NCBI GenBank assembly: GCA_963682055.1
Contig: OY821745.1
Location: 21,263,342-21,327,341, forward strand
Source of the DNA: Primula veris
Taxonomy: Eukaryota; Streptophyta; Magnoliopsida; Ericales; Primulaceae
DNA: 64,000 nt
Direction of reading: 5' to 3'
How positions within the stretch are numbered: position 1 is the first letter of the stretch; the number at the start of each line of letters is the position of its first letter. Under the pieces are notes generated by a model. It saw only the letters and a list, made by a program, of their open reading frames with translations. It did no database searches and was not told the origin of the DNA. Shown here piece after piece: positions 22,669 to 37,990 of this stretch. Both the position numbers and the translations under genes were made by a program.

Positions 22669-23252
22669 CAGTAAAACCTTTCTATAAGAATACTCCATAT
22701 AGGAATAACCTTCATATAGTAATAAAAAATTTTGGTCCCAACTAGGGCCAGTTCAAAATAGGAATAAACTCTCTGTTGTCATATTCCGTAGTTTTTTATG
22801 GTCCTGTTAGTTATAAATCCACCTTCTTATAGGGATAAAATGCATTTCATTACAAAAATATATATATCCAGTTACAATAAATTTATGATGATGTAAAATA
22901 CTTATGTAAGGTTGTTTGTGATGATGACTTAATTTTTTGTGTTGCTACCATATATTTTAACTTGTGCATCCATACTAGCTCGTCGACATGAATACCATCT
23001 TGTTGAAGGCAAAACATTTCTAACTTGTCAAGCATTTTAAAAGCTTCTTGACATGAGACCTTTTGCATTTCTATACTATCATCCTCCGGATTATCTTCTT
23101 CTGCATCTTGCCTAATTCCAGCAACGATTTCTTCATCGGTTAAATACATATATTTTTTATTTTTTTAATATGTAAACTCTATATAGGAATAACCTCCCTA
23201 TAGTAATATTTTTTCATGGTCCCCACAATATAACTGTATAGAGGTTTTACTG
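22669..23252. mobile_element. Inner pogo-like element (internal deletion derivative)
   Basis: The terminal inverted repeat CAGTAAAACC opens it and GGTTTTACTG closes it, with TA on both sides (22667-22668 and 23253-23254), the Tc1/mariner-pogo target signature. Subterminal TATAGGAATAAC repeats are present at both ends. At 584 bp it is far too short for a full transposase and keeps only the C-terminal coding part. Confidence 0.85.
22883..23149 (-). pseudogene. C-terminal fragment of a pogo/Tigger-type transposase
   Basis: An 88-codon open frame starting MYLTDEEIVAGI, with an acidic stretch (DAEEDNPEDD), a helical KEAF-like region (CQEAFKMLDKLEMF) and a C-terminal QTTLHKYF motif. This order is typical of the C-terminal tail of plant pogo/CENP-B-like transposases. 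The HTH and DDE core are absent, so it cannot catalyse transposition. It is intact from ATG to stop and lies inside the deletion derivative. Confidence 0.65.
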
Positions 23253-23769
23253 TACTTGAATCTCATACTAATTTTTTTGAATGCATCCAAAGGCTCCGGT
23301 GTAGTCTTTTCGAACTGCACCAAAAAAGTGTGAAGAGTTTTAGACACGATAAATGCTTTGTTTTGTGTGACTAGTTATAAATGTAGTGTATCATCTTCAA
23401 CTTCATCATCTTTATTGTTTCCAAAAATGGTATCCATATTTTTTTCTAAAGTCCATACATCTTAACATGTATCCCACCTTACTAATCCAACAAACCATTT
23501 ACATCCATTTTATTGTGATAACCGAGACCATTAATCATTTTCTCAAGTTTATGAACACCTTCGTCAATAATGGGTTCATCTAAATTAATTGAAACTTCAT
23601 TGACAATTTTTTTTTTGCATTTTTGAAAACAATTTGTTATTGTCTCTTATTGAATATTAATCGTCCAATACTCCCATCAATTAAAAACTTTTTAAAATAA
23701 TAATTATTAATCTATCGATTAATTAATATCTCTCTAAATTAATAAATTTTTACGGTCCCGATTTTACTA

Positions 23770-24900
23770 TATGTAGCTATGCACTGTATACTAGTTGGTA
23801 TGCACTTTAGAAAAGGAATAAATGTTGGTACGCGCACTTAAAAATGTACATATTAATTTGTATGTGTTTTAAAATCTCACAATTATCAAGTAAAAAGTGC
23901 ATATCAATTAATATGCGCACACACGCAAAAAGGTGCATGTCGGTTGCTATGCACTACAAACCGTAATAAAAAAACTCAAAAAGGTCAAATATTGGACAAA
24001 ATCTTTAAATCAAAAACGAAATAAAAAAAAACTTACATAATCAATGAGATATGCTCGAAACACTAACATTTATCATTTTTGTCAAATAAAAAAACTAACC
24101 CAATAAAATATTACTAATGCTAATTTTTTTTTAATATACAATAAAGTGTATCTTAAAAAGTCATATAAGGACTAGTAATAAAACTTTTAATTGAAAAAAT
24201 CAGAATCCTCTTAATAATTAATTGATCATAATGAAACCAAACTCGACATTTACAAAGTCTAAACCCGGTTAAATTTTCAAATCCGGTGATCTCTCAACCT
24301 CTGATGAGCCAATTGGCCTCACCAATCAACTAAAAAGCCTCTAATACTCCATTTTCATATATAATTAGAATATATGGGTTATATAATACAAAAATAAATT
24401 CAAAATCCAAAATATGTAAAAAAAAAAAAAAAAATCAGCAAAAAGTGAATCTACATCTCATGACGACAGGGATAGAGTGAAATAAAAAAAGTGGGGAGAT
24501 GGAGGAGAGAGAAACACAAAGAAAGGAAGATGGAGGAGAAAGAAACGGAGAGAGAAAGATAAAGATGAATATACATGTATTATAATTTTTTTTTAAGGTG
24601 TATGTTTTGTGAATAAAAATTTGGATAATTAGGTTTGTTGGTTGCGTATGTATTGGTAATTTACTATAATATTAAGCTAGTTAGTCATTTTTTAAAAATG
24701 ATTATGGTCAACATTCATAGATTATTTTAAATAGAATATTCTTTTCATTCGGTATATCTTGCTCATGATGGGATTTTTGAGTAATTTCAATAATTGCAAA
24801 AGATAATAATGATAAAAAGAATGGTAAGTAACTTTTTTTTATCAATCATGTTTCGAGTTTTGCATTTTGTTACAAGTGAGGGGAAATTCTGAATAAATAC
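23770..24900. other. Intergenic region, purine-rich tract at 24480-24570
   Basis: No gene recognised. GTGCAT-type words to about 23960, then AT-rich sequence. A strongly purine-rich GAGGAGAGAG tract at 24480-24570 resembles others at 29870-29970 and 36250-36360 and may belong to one non-autonomous repeat family. Confidence 0.4.
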
Positions 24901-25040
24901 GGAAGCAGAGTACCTGACTCTGAGGCAGGGTTACTCTGCTTTCCACAGCCATTAGATCTGTTATTTTATTAATACTGTAGCAGATCCAATGGCTGTGAAA
25001 AGCAGAGTAACCCTGACTCAGAGTCAGATACTCTGCTTCC
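24901..25040. mobile_element. Hairpin MITE with nested palindromes
   Basis: Arms 24901-24965 and 24978-25040 are near-perfect inverted repeats. Each arm contains its own smaller inverted repeat (GGAAGCAGAGTA and TACTCTGCTTTCC). AAATAC occurs just before the left arm and three bases after the right arm, a possible target duplication. Confidence 0.8.
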
Positions 25041-25689
25041 AACAAATACATGTTTAACTAATTAATTTGAGGCCTAAAAACTTCTTTCGAGAGTGATACA
25101 TCTTCCTTTGTATTTTATTTCCGTGGTATATGTTAAGTTATTCCCTCACGTAACACATTCCCAATTCTTAATTGGCTTTAACTTATTTCCCACGTGGTTC
25201 TGGTTTTTTTATAAGATATAAGATATGAATCTTTCGGTTCACTTATCTTTCATCTTCTCTCGGTATCTCTCTATTCTCTCCGTATTCTCTTATCTCATGC
25301 TATATACTGAATAGATTTTGAATATACAATTTTATTTTTTCACAACCATCGTTCTTACTTGAAGTTTCGTTTCTTTATTGTTATTAAATAGTTGGAATAA
25401 CATATTAAGTTTGAAATAGTCAAGCTGAGTATTGACCAAGTTTGGGGTGATCACACTCTAAAAATTACGTATGTAATGGGTTAATTTAGTAGTTTTGATT
25501 ATTTAAGTTTTACATGGGGTTTCTATTAACCTAATTTTGTCATAAATGGTCTTAAAAGAACACAGATTCATTTTAATTTTTAAATGCGGTAATTACATCT
25601 GTTTTTGGTGGTTTTCGAATTAAATTGTAAATGCGTCACTTGGCAGATTGGAGAATCTAAATCAAGTCTGAAAGAAAATATAAATAATA
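25041..25689. other. Intergenic region
   Basis: AT-rich, with a CT-rich stretch at 25245-25290 that looks like a plant leader or repeat. No coding sequence recognised. Confidence 0.35.
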
Positions 25690-25924
25690 CTTCATCCGTC
25701 CTATAATAATAATCCATTTAGGGTTTTCACTCCGTCAGACAATAGTAGTCCTCTTTACTTTTTTAATAAAGAGTTACTCAAATGCTTTAATTAATTATCA
25801 TTATTCTTTGCAAATCATGAATATCATTACTATTTTAAGGGTATATTTAAGTATTAATAGCTAACTATATTTATTACTCCAATTAACTCTAACCAACTTT
25901 TATTAATATTCATGATTTTCTTTT
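25690..25924. mobile_element. Stowaway-like MITE fragment
   Basis: TACTTCATCCGTCC at about 25688 resembles the Stowaway terminus CTCCCTCCGTCC preceded by TA. The partner end is not found. It may have interrupted the 5' LTR of the next element, whose front half is missing. Confidence 0.4.
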
Positions 25925-26376
25925 TAAATCATGCGACCTAAGAATTAAGGACTAAATTGGGGAAAAACAAACAATATTGTTGGTTAAAGTGGATGGTGGC
26001 GATTCGTCGAATGGCCGGGTTGTTATAATTGGTATCAGAGCATCTATCTTACCAAAAATGTCAATACTAGCACGATTGAGTGAACCTCTAAATGACAAGG
26101 TGCCCAAGTATTGATGACGTCATACCTTAAGGGGAAAAGAATGTGATGACCCCGATTTTTTGAAGGAAAATTCAGTGACAGAATGAACGTATGCCAGTCT
26201 CACATCACTTAGATATGTGAGTACGTATATGATATATAAACTAAGAAATATGTCTTCTTGTTAACAATGAGTGTTAAAGTTGTGTGAGCCAAGAATCGAG
26301 AACGAAATTGGGCCAAAACGAACAATATTGTTGGTAGAAGAGAACGGTGGCGGTTTGGTTGAATGGCCGGTGATTA
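25925..26376 (+). mobile_element. TRIM-like mini LTR retrotransposon with truncated 5' LTR
   Basis: A primer site TGGTATCAGAGCA (26030-26042) and a polypurine tract AAGGGGAAAAGAA (to 26141) lie only about 100 bases apart. The 3' LTR starts TGTGATGACC at 26142 and runs to about 26376. Its second half (AACAATATTGTTGGTA, GGTGGCG, AATGGCCGG) is repeated just before the primer site (about 25930-26028), which is what remains of the 5' LTR. There is no coding capacity. Confidence 0.75.
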
Positions 26377-30059
<3,683 letters not shown>

Positions 30060-33000
30060 ATATTATACTAAAGGTTCTTATCATTAAATACAGAGCACAA
30101 ATAAATAAGAAATAGATCTAGCAGTTTGATCATTTTGCACTAGAATACCCCATTTCCTTTGGAAGAAACTCCGGATATTGTTTGCTATATTATCATTGCT
30201 GAAAAGATAATCAAAATTCTCTTCATTGTTATTGCATCATTTACACTTGGAAGCAAGGTGAATCCCAAATTTGTATAAGTTGCAATTCAGAGAGACGAAT
30301 TTGGAGAATAATTTCCACATAAAACAAGAGATTTTCAAAGGTATTGATTTATTCCAAATAAATTTGCTAGTCCATCTTTCTACTCATATTTTTTTTTTTG
30401 CAATTTCCCAGGCACTTTTAAGAGTAAAATTCCCCATACTAGTAAGCTTCCAAATAGGCTTATTTCTTACCCACTCAATATTTGGCTCAGTGATATCTCT
30501 AGCTTGCATCATTCTCCCCCATAAATTATCCCGAGTTCTGAACTTCCACCATAATTTCATAGCAAAGGCTTTAGAAATATCCTTGAAACTTCTGACATTT
30601 AGACCTTCCTCTTTAATAGTTTTGCAAATTTTACTCCACCTGACCCAATGATGCTTATTTTCCCCTCTTTAGTACCCCAAAAGAAATTAGAAATAATTTA
30701 ATCTATTTTGTAAATAACTATTTGAGGTGGATTCATAGCTGCCAATGTATAAATAGGGATGGACTGCAACACATGTCTAATTAGAATTAATTTACCACGC
30801 TCATTTAAGCAAGTACCTTTCCACCCTGAAAGCTTACTTCTAACTTTTATAATAAGTTCATGGAATAGAAGGCACTTTTTGTGCCCAACATATAACTTGC
30901 ATCCAAGATAAGTAAAAGGAGGTTTCTTACTTGACATGTGTAGCTCTTTGCATATACTCTCTTTGTGCTGTTTAGTTACACTTTTTGAAAAATAGATAGA
31001 GCTTTTTTCCAGATTTATTTCTTGACCAAAGTCTTCATTATAATTTTGCAGCACTTGTTTTACCATCTTGGTAGACTTCATTGAGGCAGAGCTGAAGATT
31101 ATAATGTCATCAGCAAATGCCAGGTGAGTAATAATAGGACAACCCAATTTAGATTTAAAGGCAACCCAGTTCTTTTTGTAATTTAGAGCATTTAAATTCC
31201 TACTCAGTACTTCAGAGCATAGTATAAATAAAGAAGAAGATATGGGATCTGCTTGTCTCAAACCATTAGTTGGCATAAAAATATTAGTAAGACCCCCATT
31301 CACTAGAACAGAAGTATGATTTTCTAAAGTTAACCTCAAGATAATGTCAATAAACTTTTCAGAAAAACCTAATTTCCTCAAAGTAGAAATAAGAAAGTGA
31401 CAAGAAATCTTGTCATAAGCCTTTTTCATATCCAACTTCAAAACCACAATTTTTTCCACTTTTCTTTTGGTTTAAAGTTGAAATGAACTATTTAGCTAAC
31501 AATATGTTATCCACAATGTCCCTGTTTTGTACAAATCCACTTTGATTATCAGATATAATTTTGGGTAGAATACTAGCAATTTTTGCAGACATAATTTTTG
31601 ATATAATTTTGCTGCAGAAAGTACATAGGCTAATAGGCCTGAATTCAGCAAAAAATTTTGGTTTTGCCTTTTTAAGAATGAGTGCTATAACAGTAATGGA
31701 GATAAACTTAGGTAATAGACTTTCCATGAAAAATTGAATGATAGCTTTAAAGATGTTATCCCCAATATAACTCCAACAACTCATAAAAAATTGACCTGTA
31801 AATCTATCAATGCCTGGGGCACTTGATGTACTCAGGTCCAAATAACACTTTTAACCTCTTCAAAAGATGGATCTTTATCCATAAAGTTGTTATCTTCTTC
31901 TAGAATCACATTGGTAATAATATCCAAACTTTTGTAAATATAGGAACTTAGTTTATTAGCTGCAAGCAATCCATAAAATTAATTCATGGCCTCTTTTTTG
32001 ATCAAATCTTTGTCATTTATTTTAGTACCATCAACTCTCTCTATTTTACAAATAGCACTCTTTGTTCTTCTTTTCTTTACTACACTGTGAAAGAACTTTG
32101 TATTAGCATCCCATTCCTTTGCCCATTTTAGATTAGCTTTTTGTTTCCAATGCTTTTACTCAATACTGAGTCTAAATTTCAGATTGGCTTCTTCTTTATT
32201 AAGTATAATTTTGTTTTCAGGTGAAGGATCCATCTCAAATACCACTTCTACTCTGAGGAACTTGTCTTCTGGCTCTGTTACCATTTGAAAGATGTTTCCA
32301 AAGGTAGCATAATTCCAATCTTTTAATTTTTTCCTTATAACTTTCATGTTATTAGCTAAGTTGCTGAGAGCATTGTAATTAGAACCTTTAACCCAGTTAG
32401 CTTTAATTACTTCCAAGAAACCCTTATTTTCAACCCAGAAATTTTGGAAAATAAACCTTTTAGGACAGTTCTCTTCATTTAGATGAAATTTTAGTAGCAA
32501 ATGGCTATGGTCTGATGTAGTTTTGCTCAAATGATCCAGAGAACTATTAAAGAAAAGCTTATCAAAGCTTTTATTAGTAAGTACTTTGTCAATTCTTTCA
32601 AAAATAACATTAGTGCCAGTCCTTTTATTCCACAAAGTAAATTTAGAACCACTGAATTTCATTTCTGTCACCCCAATATTATCCATGCAATTAATGAAAT
32701 CATTGGCTGCATTTAGATTAATAGGCAGTCCTCATGCTTTATCCCTTTCACAAGTTACTGTATTAAAATCACCACTAATAATTCAGGGATCCACTGTAAA
32801 AGAGTCTATTAAAAACTTCCATAATACCAATAGGGGTACACTTAGCATTAACTACTGAAATAAGCAGCTTCATATTAATTGAATCAATGTTAACTTCTAG
32901 ATTTACACATTGACTCATTTGATTAGAAATATGAATCTCCATTTCTTGCATATAGAAAATCCATATTTTATTATCATCATGAACTAAAACATCATCAAAA

Positions 33001-33157
33001 CCAAATCTTCTTTTATATCCTTCTATTTTATCAGGCCCCCTTTAGGCTCAATACAAATAAGCAGCATAATATTATTGAGTTTACAAAGCTTCTTAATTCT
33101 TCTAGATGTGGTTTTACTTCCCACCCCTCTAATATTCCAGAAAAGAGCACTAATCAT
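30060..33157 (-). pseudogene. LINE ORF2 relic: endonuclease, reverse transcriptase, zf-RVT
   Basis: ORF2 starts at 33157 (MISALFWNIRGVG, the APE-type endonuclease N-terminus). It is broken to about 32690, then open at 32156-32686 with the endonuclease end motif SDHSHLL. Reverse transcriptase follows in two open pieces: 31488-31841 (APGID, LILKKAKP, FRPISLC, QSGFVQNR) and 30698-31459 (LDMKKAYDK, GLRQADPISSSLF and catalytic FADDIII). After a stop near 30700 the frame continues in pieces with FFWG and a zf-RVT-like WKLTSMGNF to about 30060. The catalytic FADD is kept, but frames and stops make a full enzyme impossible. Confidence 0.88.
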
Positions 33158-33199
33158 TTATAAACTTTCCTAACCTCTACATTAGAGGATCTTAAAGTC

Positions 33200-34646
33200 A
33201 TATCACTTTCCACCTTACTTTTCTTTGCAGTGACATTTGAAATAGCTTTCAAACTTTTTTTTATTATGTTTCTGTGTTTCCCAATCCCCTTCTTCAATTT
33301 CCAAAGGAATTTTCCTTGGTGAGAGTCCTAGTTTATTGATTAGACTATCAGAAGTATTTGCAGGTTCCAACATATTAGCATCCTCTAATGCTACCTCATT
33401 TTCTGGAAGGGAAGTAACTATCATCATATTTGATTTATCATTTGTTAACCTGGTGCCTTCTTGAGAATCATCATCATTACCATTAGCAATTTCTAAACCC
33501 ATAAGTAATAGAGGGCTTTCATTAATCTTTTCAGCAACATCCCCTCATTTACCATTATTTTCTAGGGAAACACCCTCATCTTGTACCATAGTATAGTCTT
33601 TTTCTTCATTCTTTTTGGCTGTTTTTAAGTTACCAGAATTTTCCTTTTCTAAATTAATAACTTCCTTTTCCTTGTTGTTTGTTTCTTATACTTGTGTAGG
33701 TTTACCAAAATTGCGAGCATCCCAATCTTTTGTACTTTCCTTTTCTAGCTTTTGGTATTTATTTTGGAGAGGCTGAGTGAATTTATTCAAATTGTATAAT
33801 TTGGCTTTTGTATTTTTTATTTGCTTTTCTTCTTCTCTTCCTTGATTGTTGTTTTCTTTATTGATACCTCTCTTGTTTACCTTCTTTAAATTTACAAAAG
33901 CTGACATCATGACCTTGCTTATAATAATGAAAACAACACTTAGGGACATTTTCATAGTCACACTTTTGCCAGAAACCATTGTCTCCACCATAGCCTATTC
34001 TTACTATTTCTACCAAATCTATATTTAGATCATTTCAACACAAATACGAACCATACCTACCTGGATAACTTAGCTGTAGGTTCATCTACGTTTAGAGGTT
34101 TTCCAATAGCTTTAGCGATAGAGAATATACTAGACATATTATATGAATGAATAGGGAGTCTAGGTAACGAAATCTAGACTGGAGCTATCGCTGATTCAAA
34201 CTCAGGATCAAAATCATATTTCCATTTAAAAACTCGCATTGGTTTGTTTTCGATATACCAAATTGGTTTCGTCCAAATACGTTGAATGTCTTCTTCGTGG
34301 AAATACCTTACTAGAATATGTTTAGGATCCCAAACTCCTACTTGGTAAGATACTTGTAACCCTAGTTTACCAAAAAAATTCTTTATCTGTTTCTGATTAG
34401 GTCTTCCATGTGAAAATTTCCCAATAACTGTATACTTAAAAGATTCCGATAATTTTTCCACATCGTCCATTGAGAATTCAATTAATGGTTCTTCTTTATA
34501 ACTCCCAACATCTTTTAGGTTTATTTTAAGTATAGTGGGTTTGGCGCTACAATATTAGCAAACGTTTTAACAGGTGTAGGGTCTGGGTTGATTATTTGAG
34601 CGTTTGTTTTAGGTTTGTCGTTCTCCGGTGTGGTCGGGCTGTTCAT
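33200..34646 (-). pseudogene. LINE ORF1 relic (DUF4283-like, zinc knuckle)
   Basis: ATG at 34646 opens MNSPTTPENDKPK, then a frame change. A DUF4283-like region follows (34174-34470: YTVIGKFSHGRP, FHEEDIQRIW, PMRVFKWKYDF). Near 33900-33960 a knuckle-like CFHYYKQGHDVSFC keeps C, H and C, but its second cysteine position is tyrosine. The C-terminal part (33215-33502) is acidic. Such ORF1 proteins bind LINE RNA. At least three frame breaks make it non-functional. Confidence 0.8.
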
Positions 34647-34650
34647 ACCT

Positions 34651-35391
34651 GCGGCGGCTAGGGTTATTCACCCTAGTCGTCTCTCTCTCTAGGGTTATTT
34701 ATCTAATTTTAATCAGATTCAAGTCTAACAAGTCATTAGATTATCTATTAGTCGATCACTAAACTATTTGTTAGTCTATTATTAGACTATTTGTTAGTCT
34801 AACAATTATTAGACTTTCGTTGTATACTAGTCTATCATTACTATATATCAGATTATCTATTAGTCGATCACTAAACTATTTGTTAGTCTATTATTAGACT
34901 ATTTGTTAGACTAACAATTATTAGACTTTCGTTGTATACTAGTCTATCATTACTATATATCAGACCGTTCAATATTAGACTATTTGTTAGTCTGCTTATT
35001 AAGCTCTCAATTTATTAGAATTTCTATTAGAGTATTTTGAATCACCTTTTTCTATTCTTTTGTATATATTTTTTCTCCTTTTTATGATTTTTTTATATAT
35101 ATTTATATAAATATATATTCTTGATTTTTTTGGTTTTTAATTTTTTTAAATTTTTTTCAACCGGAGACATGTCAATAATATTGGTCATAATTGATATGTC
35201 GAACTTGTTTAATCAAATGTGTTTTGTTAAAATTGTTAGGAGATATCATTTTTCAATTAGTTTGTTTAAATGGGTAGCACTCAATCCAACAAAATCTTAC
35301 TGAACATTTGAGGGGAAAAAGACACTTAGATATATAGCTTTAAATTTTATTCCACTTCAATCACATATTTTGTCATTTATTTCAAAGATAT
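34651..35391. other. Intergenic region with 112-bp tandem duplication
   Basis: No gene. Two near-identical 112-bp units at about 34739-34850 and 34851-34962 are rich in TAGTCTAT/ATTAGACTA words that pair with each other. The 5 bases at 35387-35391 (GATAT) are the left target duplication of the next element. Confidence 0.6.
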
Positions 35392-35906
35392 TGTTAGAGT
35401 AATTATCCCACATTATCTGCATAATAATTGAGCATGTGGTTTATAAACAGATATCTATCATTACCATTACGAGGCCTTTAATGGTAAAAAGAATATGGAT
35501 TCTAAATCCATATTCTTTTTACATCCATATTCCTTTTACCATTAAAAAGCCTCGTAATGGTAAAATCAATATGGATTTAGAATCCATATTCCTTTTACCA
35601 TTAAAATGTTTCGTAATGGTAAGGATGTATATCTCTTTATAAACCACAGGCTCGATTATTATCTAAACAATGTGGGATAATTACTCTAACACTCCCCCTC
35701 GCTCGTGGCCGACATTTCAAGGGTCATACGAGCGGACATATTAAATGTGTGGAGGTGAGTTCAACATCGCTAGGCCCGTTCAGATACCATATTAGAATTA
35801 ATATTACTTTTACCATTAGAAGATCTTATACTGGTAAGCATGTGTATCTCTTTATAAACCACAGACTCAACTATTATCTAACAAATATGAGATAATTACT
35901 CTAACA
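35392..35906 (-). mobile_element. TRIM element with an extra LTR in inverted orientation
   Basis: Minus-strand 5' LTR 35790-35906 (TGTTAGAGTAATTATC...), degenerate primer site TGGTATCTGAACGGG (35775-35789), about 70 bases of interior, polypurine tract GAGCGAGGGGGAG and a second LTR 35576-35691. A third LTR copy lies at 35392-35506 in the opposite orientation, with a short inverted LTR piece between. The whole block is flanked by GATAT on both sides (35387-35391, 35907-35911), so it behaves as one insertion whose two outer ends are both LTR starts. There is no coding capacity. Confidence 0.85.
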
Positions 35907-35911
35907 GATAT

Positions 35912-37500
35912 ACATTTGGTAACTTACAACCTAACTGTGACATTTTTTTCGCACTATTCTCTCTTTTTTATTAGTTTTTTTAAAAAACAAAACAAGATGA
36001 TATACATTTTGTTTTGTAAATTAGGAAAAATATTTCCAAAACAAAAAGAAAACACCGAAAATAAAAAAAGTAAAAGTTACATAAAATTAGATAGTTGATT
36101 TAGTGAATACAATATGTATGTAAAACATGTTATCTAATATTTGAAATAAATTATATATGAAATTTTTATGATATGTATCACTGTAAAAAAAATAAGTAGA
36201 GAAATACAAATAATACTCCTTTTTCTTTTTTAAATATACAAATAGTACATCATTACAAATAGAAGAAGAGAATAACAAGGAGAAGAGAAAGGTTATGACA
36301 AAAGTAAAAGGGAGAAGAAAAAAGGAGGAAGAGAGAGGAGGAGGAGGGGGGGATGAGGGACCTGTTACCTGTGTAAAATAGAGATCATAGAGGTTATATT
36401 TAATAGTATGAAACTTGTTACGCGTGCTAGCAGGTTAAAAATGTATTTAATGGGAAACATTTTAAAAGCTATGTTATTTTTTGGAATAAATATACCATAA
36501 TGTGTATTTAAGAGTGTAGTTTTCCCAAATTTTAGTTACATCAAGTCATGTTTGTTATGAACCTTGTGTGCTGTATATGTAGTTGACTTGATTGGTCACT
36601 CGATCATCATGAGACAGAGTAGGAAATTGTTTTGTTGCCTTTTCAATACGGAAAAAACCCTTCTGCCTTTCCCATTATAGTTTTGCATTTTATTCTATTT
36701 TAAGTTTGTCTGCTTTTAGTTTCTTATTTCTTTAAATATCTCCATTCATACATATATCTATTTGAATTTCACTGCCTGTATACATTGAATATCACAATTT
36801 TATCACTTCACAAGAATTTCAATTCGCTCGTACATATTAATCATTTTAGTAAAATTATCTTCAAGCCTTCCCTCGCGTCTTTTCATCAATGGACTTATGA
36901 CGTATACGAAAGAGAGTGGTTTGTTAATATTTAGTACTATACATGTCTACAACTGATTAACTTAATATCCATTTCAAAAGTTAATCGATAACTTGAATAT
37001 GTAAATTTTATATTCATGAATTAATAAATCGAGGAGACAAAGTCTTCCTAAATTTCACATGTGATGTCTCTTTGGGAAATGTCAGAAGTTTTTTTCCCTT
37101 CCCATCTTTTTTTCCTACTCAGATTAAAACTCAGCGTACTTCTACTTCTTATATTTCCCCACGATATATTTTATTGTTGCACAATAACATGAAAGAAAAA
37201 CTATTAATCAGAACAAATCATCGACAATTTATAAAAATAACGAAATGATTAGACGGATATAGAAGGCAAACGATCAACAAATTACGCCGCTACGCTCGTC
37301 CTTTCTAAATAGCAAAATCAATACTGTTAAACACTATATCAATATATTTAAAAGTGATAACATTACTATATATGAGCATTTCAACTCTATTGAGAAATTC
37401 CACCGTGTCAGGTGCTAAAAACCAGATGTGTCAAAAACGAATGGGATAAAAACGTGCTGATTATCCACACATGCATATTTGCCTCATATCCACCCGTAAA
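35912..37500. other. Intergenic region with purine-rich tract and possible transposon end
   Basis: A GAGGAGGAGGGGGGG-type tract at 36250-36360 is followed by sequence ending TGTAGTTTTCCC at about 36536. Inverted, this end (GGGAAAACTACAC) weakly resembles GGGGAAAAAGACAC at 35312, so the TRIM may sit inside another non-autonomous DNA element. No gene recognised. Confidence 0.35.
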
Positions 37501-37990
37501 CTAAAAAATCGACCGGCCTGAGTGTCGATCATCCTCTTGTAGGTTAGTCAAGAAGTTTATAGGTGCTTCTTTTTTAGCAGAAATGCCTGCCCGTCTACAA
37601 ATATCAAAAATAACATCTCTAACAAGCTCATGTCTGTACTTGAAACCCGGAACCTCTCTAAAATGAACTGCATGCTGTTCGAAGGTGTCCAAACACCCTT
37701 TACAACAAATCTAGCACAACTCATCAGCTGAAAAAACCAGAATCATGAGGCGGTATCTAAGGATTGTGCGATACTCCACCGGTGATATATGCTGGCCTAG
37801 CCCATCAATAGGGATAGCTAGAAGAAAATCATGAGCATGTGATGCTTATAGACATCTAAAAACTGCTTTCTTCCTAAGGGTCATATCAAAATTTAATTCA
37901 ATATACTCAATAATTTTACTAAAAAGAGCACTTGCCAAATCATGTCGGGCTTTATGAGGGACGGTGTCCTTATTAGTAATAAGTAAAACT
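37501..37990 (-). pseudogene. Relic of a repetitive plant ORF (FKYRHELVRDVIFDICRR family)
   Basis: The minus strand reads a broken frame with HAHDFLLAIPIDGLGQHI, YRTILRYRLMI, an in-frame stop, then CLDTFEQHAVHFREVPGFKYRHELVRD, ICRRAGISAKKEAP and a stop. I recognise this as a conserved C-terminal segment found in many copies in some eudicot genomes, often labelled as reverse-transcriptase-like or transposon-associated. Its biochemical role is not known to me. The stop and the loss of the downstream part mark it as a pseudogene. Confidence 0.6.

Larger units (their letters stand above)
22406..23769. mobile_element. Outer pogo/Lemi1-like element
   Basis: The left end CAGTATAACATCTATAAATTAATAC follows TA. 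The inverted right end reads about ATAGTAAAATCGGGACCG followed by AATTTATTAATTTAGAG. Both resemble the CAGTAAAACCTCTATAAATTAATA termini of plant pogo-like (Emigrant/Lemi1) elements, though the right tip is worn. It contains the better preserved pogo-like element 22669-23252. Confidence 0.6.
30060..34650 (-). mobile_element. Decayed L1-type LINE retrotransposon
   Basis: In minus-strand order: an ORF1-type nucleic-acid-binding protein with a DUF4283-like region and a damaged zinc knuckle, then endonuclease, reverse transcriptase and a C-terminal zf-RVT-like region. This is the order of plant L1-type LINEs. Several stops and frame changes break both ORFs. The exact 3' tail and target duplication could not be identified. 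Confidence 0.88.

Noticed and set aside
30271..30651. 126-codon plus-strand ORF
   Set aside because: Antisense of the LINE zf-RVT region.
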